From CAYQJC01 sp964417825 (GTDB lineage Bacteria; Patescibacteriota; Minisyncoccia; Minisyncoccales; CG1-02-41-26): a DNA stretch of 13,588 nucleotides. Below, piece by piece: positions 1 to 6,293 of this stretch. The stretch spans positions 1 to 13,588 of the forward strand of contig CAYQJC010000017.1 in NCBI GenBank assembly GCA_964417825.1. Direction: 5' to 3'. Positions within the stretch are counted from its first letter, which is position 1, and every line of letters begins with the position of its first letter. The notes beneath the pieces were generated by a model that saw only the letters and a list, made by a program, of their open reading frames with translations, was not told where the DNA came from and did not search any database. The position numbers and the translations under genes are program-made.

Positions 1-296
1 AAATTAGAGCTCAAGCAGAGAGAATCGCCCGCAATATGCCAATTCAAGGAACAGCTGCGGATATTTGTAAGATGGCTATGATTGAAATTGGCAAGAACCT
101 TTTGAACAGAGAGTGTAAATTAGTTTTGCAAATTCATGATGAGTTACTCTTTGAAATAAAGGAGGAAAAAGTTAAAGAATTGGCAGGCAAAGTAAAAAAG
201 ATTATGGAAAACGTTGTCAAATTTAAAGTGCCTTTAATAGTAGAAATAAAAATTGGTAAAAATTGGGGTGAGTTAAAAAGCTTCAACAACTTTTAA
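1..296 (+). CDS. polA: DNA polymerase I, C-terminal end (5' partial)
   Basis: This is the last ~97 codons of a family A DNA polymerase. The gene begins before the window and its reading frame starts at base 3. The visible part covers the end of the palm and fingers of the polymerase domain. NMPIQGTAADICKMAM matches the conserved QGTAADI helix after motif B. LQIHDELLFEI is motif C, whose His-Asp-Glu holds one of the two catalytic carboxylates. The tail VPLIVEIKIGKNWGE matches the usual family ending (VPL-VE-GENW). The enzyme fills gaps during excision repair and replaces Okazaki primers. Whether the 5'-nuclease and 3'-exonuclease domains are present cannot be seen. The stop is TAA, followed within about 20 bases by the next gene's promoter. 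The identification is secure. Confidence 0.95.
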   Translation, partial: IRAQAERIARNMPIQGTAADICKMAMIEIGKNLLNRECKLVLQIHDELLFEIKEEKVKELAGKVKKIMENVVKFKVPLIVEIKIGKNWGELKSFNNF

Positions 297-302
297 AAAA
301 TT

Positions 303-311
303 TGTTAAAAT
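303..311 (+). promoter_or_regulatory. Candidate extended -10 promoter of the membrane sensor gene
   Basis: TGT-TAAAAT is an extended -10-like box with TAAAAT at 306-311. Only six bases separate it from the ATG at 318, and no Shine-Dalgarno is present. A transcript starting 6-7 bases after the box would begin on the start codon, so a leaderless mRNA is inferred. The -35 is weak (TTCAAC at 282-287, inside polA, 18-base spacer). Confidence 0.45.
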
Positions 312-317
312 AAAAGT

Positions 318-2015
318 ATGAGCATTTATAGCTTCTCAATGCTTACAATCGCTGTTGTTACCTTTGGGTTAGCCATTTTTGTTCTTTTTGCTAATCGAAA
401 ACCTCTTTTGAATAAGATTTTTGTTTTATTACTTTTTTGTTTAGCGGGTTGGAGCAGCTTTTTGTTTTTGTTATATGAATATGCTAGAACCCCTCAGGAA
501 GGATTAATATTTACTCGTAGTGCTCATATCGCTGGGCTTTTTACGCCGGTTTTTCTTTTTCATTTTACCTTACTCTTTTTCGGAAAAATTCGCGAGAAAC
601 AGAAAACCTTAACTGTTGTTTATTTAATTGCCTTTTTGTTGTTAGGTTTTATGACCTCTCGCTTTTTTATTCGAGGAATCACCACTAAGTTTGGCCTCTA
701 TTCTCCAATACCCGGAATAGTTTATCCTTTTTACATATTTTTTTATGCTTTTTTAGTGCTTTACTCCCTTATTTATTATTTTTACTGCTATCGAATTTCT
801 ACTGGGGTGAAGAAAGTTCGAGCTAAATATATGATTTTAGCAATTCTCTTTGGTTTTGGCGGAGGAGCTACTGCTTTTTTGCGTCCATTTTTTGATCTTC
901 CTCCTCTTCATGGATTTTTTATTCCTTTCTATGCTTCAGTTATAACCTATGCAATTTTAAAGTACCGATTAATAGAGATTAGCGTTATTATCCGGAAAGG
1001 AATTATTTATTCGTTTTTGGTCATCTTCATAACCAGCCTACTGGTTTTAGGCCTCTTTCTGGGATATGAAATATTCCAAAAGGTATTTGGGGTAAGCCCC
1101 TGGTTAGTGGCTCTGGGAATTTCGGTGATTATGGTTCTTTCTTTTCCCCGTTTAGAAAATCTAATAGCAACTGCTACCGACAAAATCTTCTTTAAAGCAA
1201 GATACGATTACCAAAAAGCTTTAGAGCAAGCAAGCAGGGCAATTGCTTCAGTAATTCGGCTTGATGAAGCTCTTTCTCTTCTCTTTTCTGTTTTAACTAA
1301 AACAGTAAAAACAAAAGATCCTAAAATATTTATTTTTGATTATGCCAACAAAAAGTTTATTGCTAAAACTCCTCAAAAAATAAAAGGGATCTTAGAAGTT
1401 GACCCAGCTTCTCCTCTAATTAAATTTGCTAAAAAAACTAAAACCCCTATCCTTTTTGAGGAAATAAATTATAGGCTTTCCGAGTCCTCTTTGAAAGAAG
1501 AGGAGAGAGAAGAATTAAAAGAGGTAATTAAAGAACTAAAAAGGATTGAGTCCTTTTTAATAATTCCTTTAGTTTCTAAGGAAGAGATGGTAGGATTTTT
1601 AAGCTTAGGGCCTAAACTTTCTGGGGAACCTTTTAGCACTACCGACTTAACCCTGCTCACTACATTAGCTAATCAAACTGCTATTGCTTTTAAAAATGCC
1701 AGATTGATAGAAGAATTGGAGAAATCAAGAAGAATTTTGAAGGAAACTAGTGAAGTTTTAGAAATAAGAGTAAGAGCTCGAACTCGACAGTTAAGAGAGC
1801 AGGCTAAGGTTTTAAAAAGAGAAAACGAAAGGAAAACTAAAGAACTAAGAGAAAGATTGAGAGAGTTGGAAAGGTTTCATCGATTAACAGTGGGCAGAGA
1901 ATTAAAAATGATGGAATTGAAGCGGCAAATAAAAAAAATGGAGGCTCAATTGAAGGAAATGAAACTTCGTCTAGAAAAATATGAAAAAACTCATTCAAAG
2001 GCGAAAAAAAGATAA
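318..2015 (+). CDS. Membrane sensor: multi-TM N-terminus, GAF domain, C-terminal coiled coil, no kinase domain
   Basis: This 565-residue protein appears to be the input half of a signalling system. About nine hydrophobic helices lie at roughly residues 9-26, 33-54, 69-89, 98-116, 134-159, 170-190, 199-216, 229-253 and 261-276. The layout resembles the 7TM N-terminal region of some bacterial histidine kinases plus two extra helices. A GAF-like domain follows at about 300-462, then a highly charged coiled coil (465-560) containing RELERFHRLTVGREL. No H-box or ATPase domain is present. The reading frame stops (TAA) 35 bases after the ATG of the downstream PAS-kinase, which lies in the +1 frame. 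The overlap contains a run of seven A (2004-2010). The pair therefore looks like one sensor kinase broken in two, or two subunits sharing a coiled coil. The ligand is unknown. Confidence 0.8.
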   Translation: MSIYSFSMLTIAVVTFGLAIFVLFANRKPLLNKIFVLLLFCLAGWSSFLFLLYEYARTPQEGLIFTRSAHIAGLFTPVFLFHFTLLFFGKIREKQKTLTVVYLIAFLLLGFMTSRFFIRGITTKFGLYSPIPGIVYPFYIFFYAFLVLYSLIYYFYCYRISTGVKKVRAKYMILAILFGFGGGATAFLRPFFDLPPLHGFFIPFYASVITYAILKYRLIEISVIIRKGIIYSFLVIFITSLLVLGLFLGYEIFQKVFGVSPWLVALGISVIMVLSFPRLENLIATATDKIFFKARYDYQKALEQASRAIASVIRLDEALSLLFSVLTKTVKTKDPKIFIFDYANKKFIAKTPQKIKGILEVDPASPLIKFAKKTKTPILFEEINYRLSESSLKEEEREELKEVIKELKRIESFLIIPLVSKEEMVGFLSLGPKLSGEPFSTTDLTLLTTLANQTAIAFKNARLIEELEKSRRILKETSEVLEIRVRARTRQLREQAKVLKRENERKTKELRERLRELERFHRLTVGRELKMMELKRQIKKMEAQLKEMKLRLEKYEKTHSKAKKR

Positions 2016-3189
2016 ATCTTCGGTTTCCGCCCCTGATCAATTTTCAACCCCTGTTTTGAGTGAGGAAGCTATTAAAATGTTTAAAGAAACCAGAGAAGCT
2101 TTATTGAATATTTTGGAAGATGTCGAAGAAGAAAGAAAACGAGCTGAAGAGGAACGTGATAAGACTATGGCAATTTTTCAGAATTTTCCTGAAGCCCTTT
2201 TGTTTTTCGACCGCGATAACCTCTTATCTTCAATTAATCCCAAAGCTCAGGAACTCTTCGGAATTACACCGGAAAAAGTGATTGGGAAGAATATCAAAGA
2301 GTTCAAAAAAATTTCTTCATTATCTCCTTTAATTGAAATTTTGGGCGAAGAGATAAAAGGCGTCTATCGTAAGGAACTGAAATTGAAAGAAAATCTTGTC
2401 TTGGAAATTTCTGCCATCCCGGTATTTTTAGGAGAAGAAAAAATCGGCACACTTGTTATTCTAAGAGACATTACTAGAGAAAAAATTGTTGAAAGATTAA
2501 AAACTGAATTTGTCTCAATTGCCGCTCATCAGTTGAGAACCCCCCTTTCAGCTATAAAATGGACATTAAGAATGATTTTAGATGGAGATTTAGGAAGAGT
2601 TCCTAAAGAACAGAGAGGCTTTTTAGAAAAAACTTACCAAAGCAACGAAAGAATGATCCATTTAATCAATGACCTCTTAAACGTAACTCGAATTGAGGAA
2701 GGAAGGTTCCTTTATAATATTAAAAAGCAAGATATAACAAAAGAGGCCGAGAAAGTAATTACTCCTTTGAAGGAGGTTGCCCAAAGAAAAGGCTTAAACT
2801 TCAAATTCCAAAAACCAAAGACAAAAATTCCAGAACTGGCAGTTGATTCAGAAAAAATTTCTCTTGTTTTTCAAAATTTAGTTGACAATGCCATCCATTA
2901 CACAAATCCCGGGGGGAAAGTTAAAGTTTCTATCGAATATTTAAAAGATAAAAAAGAAATTTTAGTTTCAGTTCAAGATACAGGAATTGGTATTCCCAAA
3001 GATCAACAAAATCGAGTATTTTCAAGGTTTTTTAGAGCGGCTAATGCTATCCGGGCTGAAACTGAAGGGACGGGATTAGGTCTTTTTATCGCCAAAAACA
3101 TAATTGAGGCTCATGGTGGCAAAATCTGGTTTGAGTCAGAAGAAGGCAAAGGAACAACTTTCTATTTCACTTTGCCACTTGAAAAATAA
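1981..3189 (+). CDS. PAS domain-containing sensor histidine kinase
   Basis: This 402-residue soluble kinase autophosphorylates on His and passes the phosphate to a receiver. A short basic linker and a helical segment (27-62, EEERKRAEEERDK) precede a PAS domain (about 61-167). The HisKA H-box AAHQLRTPLS places the phosphoacceptor at His183. The HATPase_c domain has an N box (NLVDNAIHYT, Asn303), a G1 box (DTGIGIP, from Asp333), an F box (RVFSRFFRA) and a G2 box (GTGLGL, 363-368), so it should be active. There is no membrane segment, so input probably comes from the preceding overlapping protein. The ATG at 1981 lies inside that gene and has no Shine-Dalgarno. The nearest AGGA-like sequence is over 20 bases upstream. 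Either translation is coupled to the upstream gene, or the ORF is really the 3' half of a frameshifted gene. A later ATG at 2077 is possible. Confidence 0.88.
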   Translation: MKKLIQRRKKDKSSVSAPDQFSTPVLSEEAIKMFKETREALLNILEDVEEERKRAEEERDKTMAIFQNFPEALLFFDRDNLLSSINPKAQELFGITPEKVIGKNIKEFKKISSLSPLIEILGEEIKGVYRKELKLKENLVLEISAIPVFLGEEKIGTLVILRDITREKIVERLKTEFVSIAAHQLRTPLSAIKWTLRMILDGDLGRVPKEQRGFLEKTYQSNERMIHLINDLLNVTRIEEGRFLYNIKKQDITKEAEKVITPLKEVAQRKGLNFKFQKPKTKIPELAVDSEKISLVFQNLVDNAIHYTNPGGKVKVSIEYLKDKKEILVSVQDTGIGIPKDQQNRVFSRFFRAANAIRAETEGTGLGLFIAKNIIEAHGGKIWFESEEGKGTTFYFTLPLEK

Positions 3190-3200
3190 TTTGCTATAAT
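3172..3200 (+). promoter_or_regulatory. Strong sigma-70-type promoter of the two response regulators
   Basis: TTGCCA (3172-3177), a 17-base spacer and TATAAT (3195-3200) with an upstream TG (3192-3193) make a near-consensus extended -10 promoter. The -35 lies inside the last codons of the histidine kinase. Transcription would start near 3207, giving a leader of about 30 bases. The receivers can thus be made independently of the kinase. Confidence 0.75.
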
Positions 3201-3237
3201 TAATTTAAAGGTTAAAAGGCAAACATATCCAAAATTT

Positions 3238-3606
3238 ATGGCCAAAAAAATTCTTATTGTTGAAGATGAAGAGCTAATTTATGAGCTTTTGCAGAGAAAA
3301 TTAACTCAGGAGGGTTATGAGGTTTCAGTTGCCAAAGATGGGGTTGAGGGGTTAGAAAAAATGAGAGAAGTAAAACCCGATCTAATTTTACTCGATATTA
3401 TTATGCCAAAAAAAGGTGGTTTTGAAGTAATGGAAGAGATACAGAAAGATGAAACTCTTAAAGATATTCCGGTGATTGTCATTTCCAATTCTGGCCAGCC
3501 GGTTGAATTAGATAAAGCTCAAAAATTGGGAGCTAAAGATTGGCTGATTAAAACTGAGTTTGACCCTCAAGAAGTAATTGAAAAGGTTAAAAAACAAATT
3601 GGCTAA
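3238..3606 (+). CDS. Response regulator, receiver domain only (CheY-like), copy 1
   Basis: This 122-residue protein is a single receiver domain with no output domain. The acidic pocket is Glu9-Asp10, the phosphoacceptor is Asp53 in LILLDIIMP, the switch residue is Ser83 (VIVISNSG) and the conserved Lys is Lys105. All catalytic positions are present, so it should accept phosphate, presumably from the kinase just upstream. Such regulators act by binding a partner protein or as relay intermediates rather than by binding DNA. It is followed after five bases by a second receiver with the same MAKKILIVED start and equivalent key positions, pointing to tandem duplication. No Shine-Dalgarno is seen. 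The partner cannot be named from this window; there are no chemotaxis or type IV pilus genes here. Confidence 0.9.
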   Translation: MAKKILIVEDEELIYELLQRKLTQEGYEVSVAKDGVEGLEKMREVKPDLILLDIIMPKKGGFEVMEEIQKDETLKDIPVIVISNSGQPVELDKAQKLGAKDWLIKTEFDPQEVIEKVKKQIG

Positions 3607-3611
3607 TTTCT

Positions 3612-3989
3612 ATGGCTAAAAAAATATTAATAGTTGAAGATGATAAATTTCTGCGAGAACTTATCACCAGAAAGTTAATTGCTGAAAATTACGAAATAGT
3701 AGAAGCCATAGACGGAGAGGAAGGTTTAAAAAAAATAAAAGAAGAAAAGCCCGATTTAGTCTTGCTGGATTTAATTTTACCGGGGATTGATGGGTTTGAG
3801 GTATTGTCAAAGATGAAAGATGACCCTGCTTTAGCTTCAATTCCAGTAATTATTCTCTCCAACTTAGGACAGAGAGAAGATGTGGAGAAGGGATTAAAGC
3901 TTGGAGCAGTTGACTATTTGGTCAAAGCTCACTTCACCCCTAATGAAATTATTGAGAAAGTAAAGAATTCACTCGCGAAGGCGAGCTGA
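3612..3989 (+). CDS. Response regulator, receiver domain only (CheY-like), copy 2
   Basis: This 125-residue receiver is a paralogue of the preceding gene and lies five bases downstream in the same transcript. Key residues are Glu9-Asp10-Asp11, Asp53 in LVLLDLILP, Ser83 (VIILSNLG) and Lys105, so phosphorylation competence is expected. There is no DNA-binding or enzymatic domain. The last codons (KNSLAKAS, then TGA) are read from the first arm of a 12-base inverted repeat and the GC-richer palindromic stretch after it, while copy 1 ends EKVKKQIG. The C-terminus may therefore have been altered by arrival of the palindromic element. No Shine-Dalgarno is seen. Confidence 0.9.
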   Translation: MAKKILIVEDDKFLRELITRKLIAENYEIVEAIDGEEGLKKIKEEKPDLVLLDLILPGIDGFEVLSKMKDDPALASIPVIILSNLGQREDVEKGLKLGAVDYLVKAHFTPNEIIEKVKNSLAKAS

Positions 3990-4021
3990 AAGCGAAGCCT
4001 GAGAGATTTGTGAATTCTTTA
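3961..4021. repeat. 12-base inverted repeat enclosing a GC-richer segment
   Basis: TAAAGAATTCAC (3961-3972) and GTGAATTCTTTA (4010-4021) are perfect reverse complements, 37 bases apart. Inside is a small hairpin, CTCGC-GAAG-GCGAG (3972-3985), and a degenerate direct repeat (GCGAAGGCGAG and GCGAAGCCTGAG). The left arm is read as the end of the second receiver gene. Together with the next two entries it forms a chain of palindromes. Confidence 0.75.
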
Positions 4022-4050
4022 CCCAGCACATAACGCTTTATGTGCTGGGT
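4021..4050. repeat. Perfect 13-base-pair hairpin with 4-base loop
   Basis: ACCCAGCACATAA (4021-4033) pairs perfectly with TTATGTGCTGGGT (4038-4050) around the loop CGCT. It could stop transcription from the receivers, but what follows (GCTCAATTTTGC) is a poor T-tract. I therefore call it a palindromic repeat first and a terminator only as a possibility. It shares base 4021 with the right arm of the preceding inverted repeat. Confidence 0.75.
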
Positions 4051-4053
4051 GCT

Positions 4054-4106
4054 CAATTTTGCAGCCAATCGGACTTCGTTAACACTTGCCCTCTTGGGCA
4101 AAATTG
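4054..4106. repeat. 9-base inverted repeat with nested hairpin just before mutM
   Basis: CAATTTTGC (4054-4062) and GCAAAATTG (4098-4106) are perfect reverse complements. Within the enclosed part, TTGCCC-TCTT-GGGCAA (4086-4101) forms a competing 6-base-pair hairpin. The right arm ends two bases before the mutM ATG, so folding could affect access to that start codon. Confidence 0.65.
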
Positions 4107-4108
4107 GC

Positions 4109-4972
4109 ATGCCTGAACTTCCCGAAGTAGAAACAACAGTTCGCGATTTAAGGAAAAAGGTCCTCTCGAGGACCTTTCTTGATGTCTGGTGCGATTTTCC
4201 AAAAATGATTAAAAAACCAAAGAGTTTTAGCGAATTTAAGAGAAAAATAAAAAATAAAAAAATTTTAAAAATTTGGCGGGCCGGTAAAAACATTATTTTT
4301 GACCTCTCAGAAAATTTTTCCTTATTAATCCACCAGAAGTTAACAGGACATTTATTATATGGTAAATGGAAAATGGAAAATAATAAGTGGGTAGCAGAAG
4401 AAAGTGGTCCGCTGAGGAACGACCCTATGAACCGGTTTTTACACTTAATTTTTGAGTTAGATAATGGTTATCAACTTGCTTTGTCTGATTTAAGAAAATT
4501 TGCTAAAGTGGAACTTGCTAAAACTGAAGAAATAAAAGAAGTATTGGAATTATTAGGACCTGATCCTTTAGAAATTAGTTTTGGTGATTTTAAACAAAGA
4601 TTGACTTCGAAAAAAGGAAAGATAAAACAAGTTTTAATGGATCAAGAGATAATTTCTGGAGTTGGAAATATCTATTCTGACGAAGCATTATTTCGAGCGA
4701 AAATTCATCCGTTCAAAGACGCTTCCAAATTAAAAGAAGCTGATTTAAAAAAACTTTATCAATCTTTACGAGATATTCTTAAAAAAGCTATCGAGTTAAA
4801 AGGTGAATCAATTTCTGATTACCGTACTCCCAGTGGCGAAAGAGGAGACTTTGATAAATTAAGAAAAGTTTACCGAAGAGAAGGGGAAAAATGTTTCAGA
4901 TGTGGGGCGGTTATTAAAAGAATAAAAATTGGTGGGAGATCAGCTCATTATTGTCCCAAATGCCAAAAATGA
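4109..4972 (+). CDS. mutM: Formamidopyrimidine-DNA glycosylase (8-oxoguanine glycosylase)
   Basis: This 287-residue base-excision repair enzyme removes oxidised purines such as 8-oxoguanine and cuts the abasic strand. The start is fixed by MPELPEVETT: after Met removal Pro2 is the Schiff-base nucleophile and Glu3 the acid, so in-frame upstream codons reaching to 4040 are not part of the protein. RAGK ends at Lys60, the conserved phosphate-binding Lys. DLRKF (127-131) carries the Arg and wedge Phe. The helix-two-turn-helix is at about 170-200 with the signature ISGVGNIYSDEALF. The C-terminal zinc finger has Cys262, Cys265, Cys282 and Cys285, with Arg277 in its loop. The usual gap-filling Met appears as Leu78 (HQKLTG). 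No Shine-Dalgarno is seen. The start sits directly downstream of the palindromic repeats. Confidence 0.95.
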   Translation: MPELPEVETTVRDLRKKVLSRTFLDVWCDFPKMIKKPKSFSEFKRKIKNKKILKIWRAGKNIIFDLSENFSLLIHQKLTGHLLYGKWKMENNKWVAEESGPLRNDPMNRFLHLIFELDNGYQLALSDLRKFAKVELAKTEEIKEVLELLGPDPLEISFGDFKQRLTSKKGKIKQVLMDQEIISGVGNIYSDEALFRAKIHPFKDASKLKEADLKKLYQSLRDILKKAIELKGESISDYRTPSGERGDFDKLRKVYRREGEKCFRCGAVIKRIKIGGRSAHYCPKCQK

Positions 4973-4998
4973 ATTAGGAATTAGGAATCAAGAATCAG
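4971..4998 (+). repeat. Heptamer tandem repeat between mutM and holA
   Basis: Four consecutive 7-base units read GAATTAG, GAATTAG, GAATCAA, GAATCAG, starting inside the mutM TGA stop. A GAGGAAT-like fifth unit may follow. It is not coding. It resembles other low-complexity short tandem repeats at 8644-8678, 10851-10887 and 11819-11866. Confidence 0.7.
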
Positions 4999-5045
4999 GA
5001 GGAATGAGAAGAATAAATAAAACCATAATTCATAATTCGTTAATC

Positions 5046-5978
5046 ATGATTCTATTCTTATACGGCAAAGATACATATAGGCTGTGCCAAAAACTTAGAG
5101 AGATTGAAAATCAATATAAAAGAGTCCACAAAAGTGGGTTAAATTTGGAGAAAATTGATGCTAGTCAAATCAGCTTCAAAGAATTCTGGGACAAACTTTT
5201 CCAGCGTTCAATGTTTATTAAAAAGAAATTGTTTTTTTTAGAAAATGTATTTTCCAACCAAAAATTCAAAGAACAATTCACCGAGAAAATAAAAGATATC
5301 AGCAGGTCTGAAGATATTGTGGTTCTTTTGGAAAAAAAGGAGCTGGTTCAGAACGACAAAACTTTCAAAGCATTAAAAAAATACGGAAAATCTCAAGAAT
5401 TCAAATTACTAGAAGGGGCAAGTTTAAGAAACTGGGTGGAAAAAGAATTCAAGAAGAGAGGAAGGATAATAGATTCCCGGGCTTTGCTGAGATTAGTTGA
5501 ATTTGTTGGAAACAATCTCTGGCAAATGGATGGAGAAATTAAAAAACTAAGTAATTATAAGAAAGGGACCATTCGAGAAGGGGATGTAAATCTTTTAGTC
5601 AAGCCGAAGATAGATGTTTCAATCTTTGAAACTATTGAGGCAGTGGCTCAAAAGAATAAAAAGAAAGCTCTGAGATTAATTCAAAATCATTTACAAAAAG
5701 GCGACAGCCCCCTTTATCTTTTGAAAATGATAAATTTCCAATTTAGAAACCTTTTGATCGCTAGTACTCTGAAGACAAAGCATAAAACTTTAAGTGATTT
5801 TTTAAAACTCAATATTTCTCATCCTTACGCTGCTCAAAAAAGCTGGCAAGCAAGTAATTACTTTACTCCAGAGCAATTAAAAAAGGCCTACCTTAAAATC
5901 TTTGAAGCAGACCTAGCTATTAAAAGCGGCAAGTTAACCCCTGAAGAAGGACTTAAGATGTTTTTAGCACAAATTTAG
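5046..5978 (+). CDS. holA: DNA polymerase III delta subunit
   Basis: This 310-residue protein is the clamp-loader subunit that opens the beta clamp. The N-terminus MILFLYGKDTYRL matches the family's opening strand (FLYG-D-Y). An AAA+-like region follows, with hydrophobic strands around LFFLENVF and IVVLLEKKE. The signature GNNLWQMDGEIKKL is typical of the delta lid and collar boundary. The C-terminal helical collar includes KKALRLIQNHLQKGDSPLYLLKMINFQFRNLL. The length is slightly below the E. coli protein. The frame is open upstream to 4929, but that part translates the heptamer repeat, and an ATG at 5004 sits one base from an AGGAGG, too close to use; the ATG at 5046 gives the conserved start. 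CATAAT boxes (5024-5029, 5031-5036) may serve as -10 elements. The 3' end overlaps rpsT on the other strand. Confidence 0.9.
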   Translation: MILFLYGKDTYRLCQKLREIENQYKRVHKSGLNLEKIDASQISFKEFWDKLFQRSMFIKKKLFFLENVFSNQKFKEQFTEKIKDISRSEDIVVLLEKKELVQNDKTFKALKKYGKSQEFKLLEGASLRNWVEKEFKKRGRIIDSRALLRLVEFVGNNLWQMDGEIKKLSNYKKGTIREGDVNLLVKPKIDVSIFETIEAVAQKNKKKALRLIQNHLQKGDSPLYLLKMINFQFRNLLIASTLKTKHKTLSDFLKLNISHPYAAQKSWQASNYFTPEQLKKAYLKIFEADLAIKSGKLTPEEGLKMFLAQI

Positions 5979-6216
5979 TTATTCTTGATTTTTTGCGGGC
6001 GGCGGTGTTTTTCTTTATGGTACCAACTTTAGCTGCTTTATCTAAGGCCTTGTAAAGTTGGGAGAGAAGCTTTTTGGCTTGGTCAATTTTCTTTTCAGCA
6101 ACTAAACCCTTGATCTCTTTTACGAGATCTTTTATTTTTTTCTTTCTCAAGAGATTTCTTTTCCTTCTTTTAATATTTTGCCTCAAAGCTTTTTTAGCTG
6201 ATTTGGTTACTGGCAT
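5953..6216 (-). CDS. rpsT: 30S ribosomal protein S20
   Basis: This 87-residue, very basic, helical protein binds 16S rRNA. Hallmarks are the N-terminal MPVTKSAKKALRQNIKRR and the C-terminal GTIKKNTAARKKSRITK, which match S20 (KSA-KR--Q---RR and G-IHKN-AAR-KS-L). The length is normal. The TAA stop lies inside the 3' end of holA, so the two genes converge and overlap by 26 bases, and the last eight or so residues are read antisense to holA codons. Adjacency of holA and rpsT is also found in other bacteria, which supports both calls. The ATG has no Shine-Dalgarno but a good promoter ends 12 bases upstream, so the leader is very short. No separate terminator is visible; transcription would run into holA antisense. 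Confidence 0.93.
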   Translation of the reverse strand: MPVTKSAKKALRQNIKRRKRNLLRKKKIKDLVKEIKGLVAEKKIDQAKKLLSQLYKALDKAAKVGTIKKNTAARKKSRITKFVLKTS

Positions 6217-6228
6217 ATAGATAAATAA

Positions 6229-6256
6229 ATAATAGCAAATTTCTTAAAAATTTCAA
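6229..6256 (-). promoter_or_regulatory. Promoter of rpsT
   Basis: Read on the minus strand: TTGAAA (6256-6251), a 16-base spacer and TATTAT (6234-6229), with a TG one base before the -10. The predicted transcript starts about six bases before the rpsT ATG. The -35 lies in the T-rich tail of the terminator of the upstream minus-strand gene. Confidence 0.65.
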
Positions 6257-6259
6257 CAA

Positions 6260-6288
6260 AAACCCTCTGGGCTTGAACCAGAGGGTTT
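6260..6288 (-). terminator. Intrinsic terminator of the LysM/coiled-coil gene
   Basis: AAACCCTCTGG (6260-6270) pairs perfectly over 11 bases with CCAGAGGGTTT (6278-6288) around a 7-base loop. On the minus strand the stem is followed by TTGTTGAAATTTTT. It lies 5 bases after the stop of the minus-strand gene ending at 6294, so it insulates that gene from rpsT. Confidence 0.8.
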
Positions 6289-6293
6289 GTTTG

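Noticed and set aside
4021..4062. Classical intrinsic terminator of the receiver operon
   Set aside because: The 13-base-pair stem is followed by GCTCAATTTTGC, which is too short and interrupted as a T-tract; listed as a repeat instead.
4040..4108. In-frame upstream extension of mutM starting at an ATG in the palindrome
   Set aside because: The enzyme needs Pro2 at its mature N-terminus; MPELPEVE at 4109 is the true start and the extension only translates the inverted repeats.
3949..4293. 114-codon minus-strand frame antisense to the palindromes and mutM
   Set aside because: A shadow of mutM and the repeats; no family features and no start signal.
4929..5045. In-frame upstream extension of holA
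   Set aside because: It overlaps the mutM zinc-finger codons and translates the heptamer repeat. The ATG at 5004 is only one base from an AGGAGG, too close for initiation, and MILFLYG at 5046 matches the family start.
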